Assembly (NCBI RefSeq): GCF_002443255.2
Contig: NW_019211454.1
Span: 2,080,726-2,144,725, forward strand
Direction of reading: 5' to 3'
DNA from: Varroa destructor
Lineage: Eukaryota > Arthropoda > Arachnida > Mesostigmata > Varroidae
Length of the DNA: 64,000 bases
Shown piece by piece: positions 37,728 to 51,560 of this stretch. Position 1 is the stretch's first letter, and the number at the start of each line of letters is the position of its first letter. Below the pieces are notes generated by a model. That model ran no database searches. It was not told the DNA's origin and saw only the letters and a list, made by a program, of their open reading frames with translations. Made by a program: the position numbers and the translations under genes.

Positions 37728-40700
37728 CTTGAGAGTAAAAAACGGGATGTAACAAGAGTAAAACTAGCTGGCATACATGAGCGCACGTATAATTCCGATA
37801 GGTAGAATTTTGCGTTTGACTTCTTTGCCAAGCGGGATTAATTCGCGTCCACATCCGATCACATCCGATGTGTCAAGTCTTCTATTCCGTCTCATCTAAC
37901 AAATGTACACTTCCACTAGCTGGAAGGACCTTTCAGTCATTCCCCTTCAGAGCAAAAGGGTGGCTTGCACAAGTACTTATTGGATGGCTATGACGGCTTA
38001 AGCGTAAGTGGATATTTATGTAGCTGTTCAGGACCGAAAACGTAGAATTGGTTCGAAAGGATTCCAATTGCCTCCGTTATCCCGCCAAGCGATTTACAGA
38101 ACCCGAGCTTGGCCGAAGTTTGAAGAGATGAAATCCATTTGTAATGCTTCGAAGAATGGTACGCGGCCCTTTAGTGTTACTAGCAACAAAATAAGTACAC
38201 TAAACATTTGCCGAAAACCCTCATACGTCAAAACACGCAGCTGCCCTTTGGCTGGACATTTCCCGTAGATCTCAAGTCACACAAATGCACTACTAGACTT
38301 GTGAATGTGTTGTCCTAGACTGATCCACGATATATTCTATAAACCAATTCATAGCGAACAAAAACAATGTAATAATAATAGGTACGGCAGGAGGAGCTTT
38401 CCGAGGTAGTGTTTTGTCATGACTGTATTCATTATTCGATATAGCTCTCATTAGGTCATTGACAGGTAGCTAAGTGAGTTGGAAATTACAGGGTAGGTAG
38501 CCTACTTTTAAGCCCGTCTTCTTCAGCACGGCCAGAGTGTATCTTGAATTTTCAAGAGACACTGTGTTGTTAAAATTAAATAAATCTTTAAAACCATAGC
38601 ACGTTTTTCTTTTAACAAGATTGACTAGTGAATCACAATGCCGTCACTGGACCTGTATTTCTTAATGAGCAGCTGGCCCATAGGCCGACAGAGCCTAGGC
38701 TTTCTGAATTTTACTGCGATGAGCTTCAGCTATTGGCCTGTTGTAAAAGCCAACGTTTTTACATGGTGGCTACATGTGAATCGATCAATGCCAACGAGCA
38801 ATATTTGCAGGCAGATTTCGAGATCGTACGATCAGCGAAGATAGCTACTTAGTTTTTGCCTGGTTAAATATATAATAGTCAGTGATGCAACGCCTTCGTT
38901 AGAAAATAAAAATCAGGGTCTATAATAAATATTTTTCTTCCGCTTCAACTGAAAGTCTGGCTTCACTGTACGCCTCCCTTCCCTCTCCTTGTGTTCGTTG
39001 GACTCGTACTTGGACTCGTTGTATATGAACGTAAATATACAGCCGGTTTAATGTGCCTGCTGCGTTCAATTTATAATAGTGTTTTTGTTTTCATGCACAA
39101 TTTGTCTCTAAACGTAGAAATGGATATCAATACTCATTGGCATATAGGTCGGCCGTACTCCCCGCTACTATAAATATGAGAGAGAGAGAATATAAAGGTT
39201 CCATTTTACCGATCTGAATGCAAAGGTATGCTCTTGCATTACGCGCTCACTCAAGCGTTGGGAGACACTTTTCCTTACTTTCAACGAATCTCGCAGTAGA
39301 TGTTGACCTCTCTCACGAGTGAAATTCTCAACAATTTTCTACCTCCAAGATCTCACAATCAGGTCTTTGCACGTACGTCATTCTTGCTATGTACGTGCAG
39401 ATTTGTATCTGTGCGTGCATGCATGGAACTCGGCGCAATCTTTTAAGGTAAGGATTAAGGCGTGGTTTAACTTCGCGTGTCATGTAAAAGAGGTCTGCAC
39501 ACAGTAAGTGATGCAAAGGCAGATATACGTATATACGAAGGTATGCGTTAGTATATATACTACATATATACTTGATATAATCATGTCGTAGATATCCGAA
39601 CAACACAGCAACTAAATTATTATACGATACTTTCAATCCGTACTGATTGGCCTGTAAGGTTTCTGCCGGCGAGGACAATGGCCACTTTCCACTGACACAT
39701 TGACAGCACACGGAAACAAGCTTTCATCCTTCAAACGCTTTACTTTAGTTGGGCAAACGTGTTTTTTTCTTGTGGCAAGCGTCGCTAGAATTCACACGTT
39801 TCGCTGCTTTTAATCCTGTTCAGTCAAACGCTTTTAAACACGCACTGCCGTCATGTTGCTAGTACTATATGCAGCCGGTTGACTCGGGTGCGTCTGAGTG
39901 ATGCCGACCACCATGTAAATAGAAACAGACCTACCTGCCAACAGTAATGGGTTAGTTTAGCTGAAAAGCAATACGGTAACACGGCAATCTTGTCAAGCAC
40001 GCTAACGTTTATATCTGTCGTTTAAGTTCTACTGATAAGGACTAAAAGGGTTTGGTGGTAGCTCTCATTACACGCCTCTGAGTCGGTTATCGCCTGTGGC
40101 GTGGAGGAGCTTACATTGCATAAAGGAACAGATCGTTCTAGTGGTAATGGGCCAATCCGGGTCGGATACACACCGAAACAGAAACTGAATTGTCAACACA
40201 ATATCTGATCGGAACACTTTCACCACTAGAATAAACTTAATACAGTATCTGTTGCATTGTATAGCTGCTGAACTATGAGCCGTTTATGTGCACCACGGAT
40301 TCGAGGTGTGGGATAAGGAGAAGGGAGATGAAAAAGCGGACTCGGATCTTGTTTAATCTGACACAGGTAAGTTTTTCTGGCATTGTGCGTTTATTCCAGG
40401 GCGGTGATGGTAAAATGGGAGTTCAAGCTAGTTCTCGCGGATACGATATCTCCCGGTTCCGTTGAACCAGGTTACATGGAGTATCGACAACTCTCTAAAT
40501 ATCTCTGGTACACAGCAGGTAACTAGGCCATTGGAAAATGCTAGGCTCTATAGGCGGACACTGAGTCTTCGATGTAAAGTGAGCAACACAATTTAGTAGA
40601 AGTACCGATATATAAAGCTCCATTATGTTACTATCTGCATAATTACAAAGCACACAGAGCACTTATTAACTGTTGAGTATTATATGCGACTGAACGGTTA

Positions 40701-41802
40701 CTTTCACACGAGACTGAACCATATTAGCATTGGTACTTCCGCAATGGGAACTAATATCTATAGCGACTAATTTTAAACAGCGTTCTTTATTTACAGTTTT
40801 TCCATGTGTCATTATTTCGAATATATTATACGTAAGGGATTGTTTATGGCGGCTTTGGTCAAACGTGACGGCGTGTTAGGTTAAAATTGAAAGTTCGTGT
40901 CATTCAAAAGAACCACGGGGACTCGATTGGAACCAGAACGAAAATTCACGGTTGCGCATCAGGTGTACCTTGCCATGGCAGCAATTAACTGCACAAAAAA
41001 TAGTCGATTTGTACAAAATAAAATAATAAGCACTTGGATAATTTAAACAGAATGAGATGTATTTATTGGACCTAATTCTGCCTGGAAACAGAGGTCTAAA
41101 CTTAATTTGTTCCTCTACGGCGACGGTGAAAAATCGTGCAACCTCTGTTATCGAACCTAACTGCAGAAAAAGCCCTGCTAATGTAGAAGGCCATCGTTGT
41201 CATCTATCGAAACCCCTAATTGATGATCCAGGCTTCAACACATCGTACTAATGCAGTCAACTGAAAATTTTCCATTAGTGCAAACCGCGCGCTCTCACAG
41301 TCTGTGGATAGTTTCGACTGGTTCGGGAGTTTAATGGAAAAAAAAATTTTGCTATACGGCGGTTCATTATGTGCAAGCGGCCATGATGCTCTTCAATCGC
41401 TTGTCTACAATAAAAAAAAGATATAGAATTCACTCATAAGTTATTGCTGATCACCTCAATCTAAACTGCTAGACCCAAGTGGTCTAATAAACGATAAATG
41501 TAGGACCATTTCAAGGAGTATTGTTATTTCCGTTCATTACTGTCCGCTATATTGAGCCAACAATGTTGAGTTCCTATCAGCTCTTTTCACAGTATCAGGG
41601 AATCAGGTCGGAGCTTAAGATACGTCCAATTAATATGAACCGCTATCGACGCATTTTCTACGTAACATATATTATAGCTCGATCGTTGCCTATCGATGCG
41701 TGACAATAAGCTGGGTGGACACACAGCAGCTTTGTTGCTACTACGGCTACCCGCAGTAAGGTCTCAAACGAAGAGAACGATCCCATCGAACGCTTACAAA
41801 AC
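37728..41802. other. non-coding stretch, 37.7-41.8 kb
   Basis: No exon could be supported. A + frame at 38036-38265 follows an AG after a moderately pyrimidine-rich tract (gtagctgttcag) and stays open for about 78 codons with basic residues, but shows no family signature. The remainder is AT-rich with GC-neutral patches. Confidence 0.4.
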
Positions 41803-42267
41803 TCAAAGTTGCGGCATTCCACTCTGGCAGTGATACCCGCTTGAGTCAATTGTTGCTACGTGAAACGCAAAAACCATTGTTCTGACTCGTTCGTTCTGAG
41901 AACTGGCTTGGTTTGTGCTTCTCAACGTTCTTGAAATAACAGAAGGGTTTTCTTTTTTCCAATAATTTCTCTCTGTGAAGATCGTGTAGGACCACTGTTG
42001 GTTGCTAATGATTTTCCCAAACCTCTCTACCGACATGGTTCTAATTAGAAAAGCATTTCTTTGAAATAAAGAGAAACTTAACCACGGCGTTATGTTAAGA
42101 TAGGTAGGGATTGCCGTTGCGAAAAGACCTCTACTCTTTGTCTGCTTAATGACGGTGTTCCTTGCCGCCCATTCTTTCTCAGTGTTAAGACAGAATGTTC
42201 CAATATCGTCAACACCAAGTCCAACATACCCATGCCAAAGAGGTTTTGTCCTGGAAATACATGGTAA
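41803..42267 (-). CDS. 154-codon open frame without early Met, unassigned
   Basis: The frame is open from TTA (42267), right after an in-frame TAG, to a stop at 41803. A possible acceptor (TGTATTTCCAG, G at 42250) lies just inside. The first Met is at 42036. The region before it reads protein-like, including KPLWHGYVGLGVDDIGTF and NTEKEWAARN, with mixed acidic, basic and aromatic residues. The second half is polar and ends in GMPQL. No family is recognised. A 154-codon frame can occur by chance in 64 kb of this composition, so it may be an exon, a pseudogene piece or noise. Confidence 0.2.
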   Translation of the reverse strand, partial: LPCISRTKPLWHGYVGLGVDDIGTFCLNTEKEWAARNTVIKQTKSRGLFATAIPTYLNITPWLSFSLFQRNAFLIRTMSVERFGKIISNQQWSYTIFTERNYWKKENPSVISRTLRSTNQASSQNERVRTMVFAFHVATIDSSGYHCQSGMPQL

Positions 42268-43524
42268 CTACGCAGCTGGACGAAAAGTTCCCTCCAATCA
42301 TGTTATACATATATAAATATGTTGATTGCGTGTCCTCGTTGTAAGCTTTCTGAAGGCAGCGGATCGTGTCGAAGAGTAATCAGAGGCATGTTGAACGAAA
42401 GGGCTTTTTATGTTCACGAAGAGCGTGTCCGTCCATGTAGTATTTTATTTATGTACTATATACAATAATCTTTTGAATATGTAAATTTCGTTTGGGGGGA
42501 CACTGGGGCCCACACATCCCTAAATGCTACCAGTGGTTTAGGAGCCGTGTGTTCCGAAGTGCGGTGCTGCTTGATAGATTCATCCTCAAAGAAGGATATT
42601 ATGTTAAGCTTGCCATAGTCGTTTAAAAGGTGCTATTATAATTTTGTGCTAATCGAACTTTCTTCGAAACACTTCCTTAGAGAATCATATTCGATCGACT
42701 TCCAGGAAGTCATCTTCTGTGGATAATAGCAATAACAATCGATAAGATACAAACATATTTTTTGCGAGCTAGAATATCTTCAAGTGGACAGGTTTTATAT
42801 ATGGAACTGTAAAAAATATAATTGTAGATTACGATGAATAGAGTTATTTTCCACGAAAATCCTCAGAAAGCACTGCAACGCTCAGCGCGTACTGGATGAT
42901 TTTTTTTTTTACTTAAGACCCTATATATCTATTCAATGTATTTTTCCGTCTATGAAATAGGTAAAAAAAAAAAGGCTTGTATACGGTAGTGTTTGTCCTT
43001 GACGGTGAAGGTGATAACTTCGAACACTCACTCGTAACGACAAATGAATTAAGAAATCAATTGTATTAGTAATAATAACAGTGAGGTTGACCGACGAAAA
43101 CAAGAGATCCTCATGGAAGCTTGTGTTACAAATTTCTATTTTGAACATCATCTAATAAGGCTTTGCCTCGGGCGCATGTTATGATGCTATAAAATATTTA
43201 TACCAAGCCGGCAATTTATGATTAAATTTACATCTTCGTGGGATGTAAATTCAAATTTTGCGATCTAACGTTTTTCAACATGCTGATTTATATTTAATGT
43301 TTAACGTTTCTTACAAATATGTATCCGTTCATTGATGACTGGCGCCTAGTTATTATCTCTCAGCCGTTTCTACGCTGCGCTTGTAACGAATAGGAGGAGA
43401 CAAAGAAGCCAAACTCATAACGAGGATCCGAGAGACTTAACAAAAATAAGAGGCACAGTAGTTTTATATGAAATAATATCTTAAATAATATTTCAACGCC
43501 TCCATTCGACCCATAAAAATATGC

Positions 43525-43565
<41 letters not shown>

Positions 43566-44059
43566 TGCTGGTTTTATTAAGAAGTTCTTTACATTGAAAG
43601 GTAAACTGAAAGGGCATATCGGTTTACCCACGTAATTGCTTCATACCATCGATTTCAAATGATCTTGATTGCTCCGCAGCCAACCCTGCGGCTTAATGAT
43701 GTTGTCTGTGTCCTCTGCAGGTGGCACGCTAGTTCCCTCGGAAGGATTTTTCTTGGAAGGCTAAATCAGGTTTGACAGTTTTTCATTCTGGGCAACGATC
43801 AGCAGTCCCCTAAAGCAGAGCGTGATTTTACTGAAATTTGATTAGACCTGGGTCTTCGAAAAAGCATTGATCGTTATCCTGCTAGGTGGCTTTCAAATCA
43901 AATACCTCAAGCCTGCATTGAATCGGCGTTTGTGTTATTGCGTTAAAACTGAGATTTGATAGAACGTTTTGAAGACGAGCGAAATTTCTCCAAAAGTATG
44001 CTGTGTCTTACAAGAACGCTGTCGGCCGTTCACGGAAGAAGCGATCTAAAGACGGTTCG
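42268..44059. other. non-coding stretch with TA repeat
   Basis: AT-rich DNA with a (TA)n tract at 43531-43562. The 5' end of the mariner fossil probably lies within 43.7-44.05 kb but cannot be delimited, because no terminal inverted repeat was recognised. Confidence 0.45.
43531..43562. repeat. (TA)n microsatellite
   Basis: Alternating TA for about 32 bases, similar in length to the tract at 17.1 kb. Confidence 0.95.
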
Positions 44060-44767
44060 GTCGTTTTCGTTCGACAATGCTCATAATGATTGATTCATTA
44101 CGGGAAAGATTGATAAAATCATTGCGAAAGTTAAGCAAGGTCGACATATGACGAGCTACGATATCGTTGCCAATGTGAACGTCCACCGCCGAACGACTTT
44201 AATCATTTGATGCAATATGAACTGACGCAAAAAGCGTAAGCTTTTTGCGTATTTTCATCGTATTTTCGTCACGGAATTCTATAAAAATGCAAGAAAATCC
44301 AGCCACTTCTAAAGCGGTCGATCACGAGTACCGCAGAGTGAATTACGCACACATGACTTACGCACCGTATCATCAAGTATACGAAACGTGCTCCCCTATA
44401 TGTGGCAAAACTCTATCTGGAGGCATTCGAAAATGATCACTCCTGCTGCCGTTGTTGTTTTGTCAAATCATTGATGCGTATCAATTAGTTAGAAGATTAC
44501 GATAAACTACTAAAAAAATCAACTGGAACAGACGTCGTCTTAAACGATGACAATGGCCTACCACACACACCTTTAGCTATTGGGCAAAACTGAGGAACAA
44601 ATAAACAGAAACACTTAATGCATCCGCCATATAGGCCGGATCTTAGAGCAGCTGTTAACTGAGTTCAATGGAAATCACTTGTCACAGTCTTTCGCCCGGA
44701 AGCCGCAAAATTCTGTACTGATGGAATTTTGGTGTTTATAGAAAAATGGCAAAACATCATTAATTAA
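44060..44767 (+). pseudogene. mariner (DD34D) transposase fossil
   Basis: Blocks appear in the order of a mariner transposase. DKIIAKVKQGRHMTSYDIVA (from 44112) matches the N-terminal helix-turn-helix. YELTQKA (about 44214-44234) stands for the VPHELTQ motif. YDKLLKKS (44498 on) follows where TGDEKW should be. NDDNGLPHTPLAIGQN (from 44543) matches the QDNARPH block and keeps its Asp. LMHPPYRPDL (44615-44644) matches HPPYSPDL. NHLSQSFARKP and then IEKWQNI precede the TAA at 44765. Counting from the Asp at 44549, the expected third catalytic position falls on Val, so the triad is broken. The segment between helix-turn-helix and first catalytic Asp is largely deleted, and stops and frameshifts interrupt the rest. 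The wording is closest to irritans-type mariners as I remember them. Confidence 0.8.
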
Positions 44768-47222
44768 AATTCAGTTTATCTTAAGACATGCAAATACATG
44801 CTTCCATGTTGCCTTAACAACAGTCAAGCGCAGAAAAGAACGTCGGTAGTTAGGGATTTTCAATACTTTCGGACGAATAGAAGGGAAAAATAGCCAAGTT
44901 AACGATAGAAAGATCGAAATCTATATGGAGATTGTCGTTGTTTCATGCTTTTTTCTGTTGTATAACTGTTGCATTGCGCTTGCGAGCGACGCTACCTGCG
45001 GCGTCTTGAACAACATTCAGCGTTGAAACTGGGCTCACCGATGGTGTCGTCTCGAAACTTTCTGTTCGACTGACAACTATGCATTAATTTAGCGCATACA
45101 ATGTAACAGTGCAGGGGACACTTCGGGGAAAAAGCAGGTATCTGGCAGTCTGGTTGAGGGCAAAGGGCATGACTGACTAATGAAACTCTGCTTCTAGGGC
45201 CGGTCGCGTGAGTGGCGATAAAGTGTACACGCCAGTGATAGCAACGAGAGGTTAGATAGAGAAGTAATAAAGGAGATGGGGGTATCGATGCATGATGTTG
45301 AGAGGCGTGATCTACTACAGCCGTAGTGGTCGCAGTCGTCCTTGTGATATCAATGACGTCAAAAATAACCGCTGAATAATGGCAGCGTTGGCGCGTACAC
45401 TCAAGAAATTAGCACAGTAACTTATAAGTAGGTCGTGCATAACAGCAAATACATATGATAACGTGCAATATGTAGAACTCACAAGAAGCTCTCAGTACAC
45501 TGTACAAATGTGTATATATTGTCAATGCATGAATCGTAAAATCTATATAAGTAGAAGGTGCATTCTGACATTGCATTAGTCTAAAGATAAATTTGTCATA
45601 ACAGCAATCACTTGTGCTTTTTTTATTTATCATACCCATTTTATTTTCTTTTTAATGATTCAACGATTCATAACATACAACGGTTGTGCTTAAATAAAGC
45701 ACGTTAAAAGTAAAATGTCTTCTTCCGTGCACATGGGGGGAAGATATAGGTAATGCAGTCTGTCACATTCAGACTCACACTCACAGAGATATCACTCAGT
45801 CTCGATGGTAGTTGAGGTAAATCTCTTGTTCGCATATAGGCGTGGGCATCGTTTAGTTAGTTTTGCCATAAAGAAAAAACATACGACTGTCTCGGCTGTT
45901 TGGTGCTGGAAGGTGATTGATGAAATCGGCCTCTCTGTAAGATTGTTGAACGCCTCTCACGACGACTGGATACGTGGAGGGTGACCTTACGTTGTTCAGA
46001 AGCGGCCTTCTTGTTTTTTTTTTGGTTGGACGAAAAGAAGTTTTCGTCTGACTCTTTTATCTGGAAAAAAACGGTCAATAACCAGATCGATCGGAATTTC
46101 ATCGGGAAATAAGTAAATAGACAAGCCTCAAGGCTATTATAAAAATCATGGTAACTTTGGCCAGATTCATGCACGCTGCATATTAGCTGGTCCAATTAAA
46201 GGTCGGAGTTGGCAACCGATCGGCCGTTCGCACAGTGCCTGGAACACGACAGTTATAGCTATCTAACGTTAGTGCCATATTATGGCAAAGTTCACTCTGA
46301 TTCTCTAAATACGGTGCGACACGACTAACCAGAATCCCATCACCAATAGTTGCCTATATATACCATAAGAGTATAATGAAGCCAATAAGTCAACATGAAC
46401 AATTTGTTATATTTTTTTCGTTTTTGTATGCGGGCAAAACGAACAGAGATTCTATAGAAACCAGCCACCGTTGCAACATATTTGTTAGATACCGCGAATA
46501 CCTGTGCCGATATGATTCTTTGCCTATGGGCACTTTCTTCGAAATCGCTGGTGTTTTTCCTGCTTCTTTGTATACGCGCATACTTAAAATGCAGCGCGTC
46601 CTGCCCTGTCATTTCGTCAATCAAACCGCCTCAGAACGTTTTGGTGGAAGTAGTCTATTGGTTAATTTAAAAATCTTGAGACGCCTTTTACTAACGACAG
46701 TCTTCCGCCCCTTTAAAGCTTTCATAACGTCTTCTAGGGACCTTAAACCACTGAACGTATGAAGCAGTTACTCCTTTGACGCGCTCGCTTTCGTTACGTC
46801 CCGTGTCATTCGCTGTTAAGCTCAACTCTGTTGGTTAGCACCGCGTAGTTGAGACGATGAAATTTTCTAAAGGTGTCTTTGTTTAATCTCTGACCGACTA
46901 CCTCCAAGCTGGATCCTAATCCTTGCTTATTCGGATTGCTAATTTTAGTTTTGTGTTTGTTACGATGGTCAGAGAAGATCTAGGGCTGTACAAAGCATGA
47001 TTCTATACCAATTACTAACCCCTGTGTTTCGGACGACGGTATCGCAACGATTTGATGTTTGCAAAATGATCAGATACACCTAGTGGCCTATAATGTCTAT
47101 TGTAGCAAATATAATTTCTAACAATAGTGATCTAGAAATGATACAGAAGCATCACCCATGGCACTAGGAGACTAAGTCTGGTACGGATTCGAAAATCATA
47201 TGGATAATTAAACGTAGACCAT

Positions 47223-47723
47223 ATGCCCTTGGTTGCTAATATTAGTCATCTCAACAATTCGATACTGAAAAACAAAGAAATCAAAGTGACAACCGGTGTA
47301 CAAGATCAATTTTACTTACCTAGGGACCGTTTTAACTATTTCATGTCATGGATTCGCATCCTAACCCTTCGCTTGCGTAAAGCCTTCAACTATGACCATA
47401 TACTTTTCTATACATTTACGATATCATATTTATTGCACATCTATATAATTCATAGGACCGCTAGTATAATTAATATATTACGCGAATACTGTTGTGAAAA
47501 CGATCCCTTTTTTCATCGATACGATGCTAAACGAGAAGTACGTCTTTCGTCCTTCGACCAGCTACCGAGACTGCCTGCCATCTCCTGCAGATCGAACATA
47601 GCTTATAATTGTTTTTTCTTCCCAACAGGTTTACCTTTTCATTACGAACGTTTACTGCCAATTATCCCGCAACGACTACAGCTGGCATCGCTGTTACTAT
47701 TACGCGCATGTGACTCGATTTAG
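47223..47723 (+). CDS. 166-codon open frame, unassigned
   Basis: This is the second-longest ATG-initiated frame of the window. It is basic and aromatic, with one hydrophobic stretch (about residues 60-75, FYTFTISYLLHIYIIH) that could span a membrane, and a Leu-rich end. No start context, splice site or polyadenylation signal supports it and no family is recognised. Frames of this length are near the chance limit for 64 kb, so it is listed only as the best otherwise unexplained ATG-to-stop reading in the area. Confidence 0.12.
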   Translation: MPLVANISHLNNSILKNKEIKVTTGVQDQFYLPRDRFNYFMSWIRILTLRLRKAFNYDHILFYTFTISYLLHIYIIHRTASIINILREYCCENDPFFHRYDAKREVRLSSFDQLPRLPAISCRSNIAYNCFFFPTGLPFHYERLLPIIPQRLQLASLLLLRACDSI

Positions 47724-50700
47724 AGAACCAATATCTTAGCGGGCGGAGGCATCGTTTTTTTCATGTTTGACTACCCCTGGGTATATGTTGACTTGCAGGT
47801 AGAGCAGGCATATGGCTGAACGCAAAGAACGGCCAGGAGGCCCGTTGTCGTTGCCGTAGATTGTCCTAGATAACAGCCGCTGCCTGTTCAGATATTACTG
47901 CTGCGGTGTATATATAACAGCCGCGTCAAGTCAGTCGACTATCGATGGAGTATAACTATTCCTAATGCATATAGATGGTATAGTAGATAGGTAAGTGGAC
48001 GATGGATACGTGCACGTGCGTCAGGTCGGCAGTCAGTCGCCGGCTACATCCACTGCTGGTGCATTATCAGTCAAATAGAGGCAAGTGGCGGCTTGAAAAG
48101 TTTAAAATAAATTGCGACCAGGTGCGTTTTGCGTCAGCCGTTTCCTTCTGCCCCTCTTGCAGCTTCGGTCACTTGCCCCTAGTCATTTTTTCTTCGCGCG
48201 GAACCACTCGAGCAGCTTGCTTCAAAGTGCGCCATGGTTCCGTCGGTTATCAAGTGGTGTCGTGCAAGGCAGAGCTTATTACATCGGTAGGTCATTGGTC
48301 CGCTTGGTATGTTACGATGTGTCGAGCGGCCTCTATGCGTATTACTCAACCACGCGAGCACGCTGACACGTGCGTACGATACACATAAAAAGTAAAAAGG
48401 AAGCGAGACAGCAGGAAAGCAAAAAGGTGGCTTCGGAATATGTCCGTTCAGATTATTAGTAGACAACGACGAGGCAAGCTAAAGAATACTAGCAATAGCA
48501 AAGGTTGGCAGTATGGGAAAATGGCTTACCTCGACTGGGGATGCCAACTACGGTAGTTTTCGAGCTACGGAGAGCCAAAGTCTCAGACCCCAACAGTTTT
48601 CCTTTAACCCTCGGCTCCAGCTCTCCAGTGCCGCCCCTAGCCGAGCGAAAAGAAAAAGTCTCGCTTGCCAATTTGGTGCTCCTGCAGCTATTGTAGCGGC
48701 CGCAGCGGGGTGTACATACACATCGAAACATACATACGACGTACAGGCGCACCTAACAAGGCTAGTGGCAGTTCTCTTCTTTTACTCCCTCACATGCGCT
48801 AAGCAATCGAAACCCCACACCAGCCAGTCCTAAGTGCGTCTCCTTTTGCCAGATTCTCGAGGCGGAACGAAAGTAAGCAGACCTTGGCCTGTTTGGTGGA
48901 TGGAGACTACAGCGAAAGACTGAGTTACTACTGCTGCTGGTGTTCGCTGGCTACTGCCCTGGCTGCTTCGTTGGACTATAGAGCTGCAGCGGTAGCGTTA
49001 AGGGTAGTCGTGGTAATGGTGGTAACGGAAATAGCAGCGACGCCTTACCGTGAAGAGCTGCCTAGCTAAAGTGGACTGGCGCATTCTATGCGACAGCGAA
49101 TGAAAGAGCGGGAGAAACTAGAAGGATTGAAAAGGGAACGAGGCTTAGTGAAGGAGTGAAAAGGTTAAGATAGCCTGTTTCGTCGCGTTGTCGTCGTCGC
49201 TGTCGTCGTTATAAGAAAAGCTCCGCCAAAGACATAGGATCGTTTCCTGTTGTTACAAGGATAGTAATGACGGGAGCGACTTCGAGAACGTCGCCGTTGA
49301 GAAGGTGCTGTCGAAGAACAGCAGAGTGACAAAGGCAGCGGCGGCGAAAGCGGCTTGTAGAAACTCTACTTGTAGTGGCGGTAATAGTGGTGGAGGTAGA
49401 AGTAGCAAAGGACAATGCGGCCAAGGACGGCATTTGCAATTTACGGTTGGGAACGATCCACTGGCCGATAGGGCGGCGAACCGGGAATGTTCTACTTAGC
49501 CACTTGTCCACAAGCAGCAGCAATAGCAGTGGTAACGAGGAAAGCAACAAAGCCACCAGCGAGCCAGCCAACCAGGCAATGGACGAAAAAATCAATTCAA
49601 AGGAGTTTTAACCCCGTCGAATCCAACGCGGTTTGCGAAACGGGCGTGAATGAGTCATCGAATCTTTGAAGAATGACTGTAGGCCTTTCGTCAGTTCCGC
49701 TCCGCCGCAGCCTACAGACATTCTATAATCGTCCGACTATCGGTGAATGATTAGCGAATTCACTGAGCAGAAGCTTCCTTTACCTACCTCTTTTCTTAAT
49801 GGTAGCAATAGTTAGAGAAGTAAAGTTGTTCTTCCCTCTCGTTCCAACGACGTTGCTGCATTCGATGCGAAACGTACACGGACAACGGTGACGTCTTTGA
49901 CGTCATCGTTGTATTGGGAAAAGCAACGAGCGTTCGCTGCCAACGGCTCCAACAGGGCTTCCTCAGTTGCTAATGGGCGCTTGTGAACCCGCCGCTGCCA
50001 CTACTACTGCTGGCCCTACGCCTGAAGCAATATAATGGCGCTAACGGGGGTGTTGACGGGAAAGTGAGAATTCTGCTTAGCAGCTCGCCTCTGCTGCATC
50101 CGCTGTAACCTTCAACCGTTTTTTGTACCTGCGCGTATAAAAGCGGTTTTGAGCGTGCGTGGATATGCAATATGTGGAGGTAAGTATATATAGAAATAAG
50201 AAATTCGACCGAGGCTGGTTGCTGCTTGCGCAGAATGAGAAGACACGGGAGGAAGGCGACTAGCAGAGCCATCATCATCACCATTAGACGAGAGGTATCG
50301 AAGAGGACAGGAATAGGATCAAGCTTACAACGGCTAGAAAGGAGCCACAACAAAGTTACGGCACGTTAGGGTATGGGAATAGCAGATGGTTGCGGTTCGG
50401 GAGTCGGAAACGGTTAGTAGGAACTCCCCTTACGAAGCGCCTGTTACCTTCTATTACATGCATCCACATATTAATATATATGCACACATGTGCACAGAAA
50501 ACACTCAGTGTGCAAATAGCAACATAATACACATACGATGAGATGCTGACTAATACGATACCAGCATGTTACCTATATCTAACGCATATACTACTTGCAT
50601 AGAACATCCTAACATGACCGGGCAGGGGCCGTATAGCTTCTCCTCTTCATCTTATCACCTGCGGAAAATCGCAATTGTAATGTGTACTATGGTATTAACT

Positions 50701-51527
50701 GGTAAACATCAAAGGTGTATGACCAACTCTTATGCCATCTTCAATAAAGGACCCTTTTCATTTCAATACGGTCTAAATACTTGTCAGACCCACGATATAT
50801 CAAATTTGTGTGTTCGTAGGTGCTATATTAATGAAAAACGATCATTGGCAAACATGCATTTGTCAGTAAATGTGCATCTGCAAAAACAAAAACTGACGAC
50901 TGTTATATTTACTGTGAAATGGTGCTCGGTACCACATTATTCCTGTTATCTGAAGCTTGCCAGCTTGCCTCTTAGCAGAGCTTGATTTCGGCCACGAACA
51001 GTTGCAGGCATCGGCATTTGCCTCGCTCCTCTCTTTAAGGCCCAACGAATCGCCTGTCCTAGTCTAGCTCCTTTAATCAGCCTACGTATAGCTAAGATAC
51101 ATAAAATGAGAAGTCAATTTAGAATAGACAATTCGTCAGACCAAAATGAGAAGGAGAGAAGTATGTCAGAGTTTCCCTTTTCACTCCGCTTGGCGAGACG
51201 ACAGGCCTGCGGAACGACTGTCAACTGACAACTGGCTCCACGCCAGAAGCGATATCAGGCATCCATTGTAGCAGCGACGGCAAGCGAACCCTTAAAGTCT
51301 ATCTGTGTAGAGCCTCATGCGCTGACCGCATTACTAACAGCAACAACGACAAGAATGAAGTCGCAGCGGAAGTTTAATTTCCTTCTTCCATGCTCCATCC
51401 TTCTAGCTTTCGTGGACTCTCACATCCACCCATGAGCCTATTCCATACATTCGTCGCTGAAGGCGTCACGCTGTTTCGGTTGAGCTCCAATTCAAACATC
51501 GTGCAACTAAACGAATAATACTCAGCA

Positions 51528-51560
51528 AGGCAGGCAGGCAGGCAGGGAGGCAGGCGGGCG
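51528..51560. repeat. (AGGC)n microsatellite
   Basis: Imperfect AGGC/GGCA units over about 33 bases, ending in a GGCGGGC variation. Confidence 0.9.

Noticed and set aside
46340..46762. Overlapping + (128 codon) and - (94 codon) frames
   Set aside because: Mirror frames of the same stretch, neither with motifs or splice signals.
48002..48388. 128-codon + frame with several Cys
   Set aside because: Overlaps another 84-codon + frame and a 95-codon - frame in a GC-richer patch. The Cys spacing matches no domain I know.
49209..49595. 128-codon - frame with a Leu-rich start
   Set aside because: The region is made of degenerate trinucleotide units, so frames stay open on both strands and the hydrophobic run is a repeat artefact.
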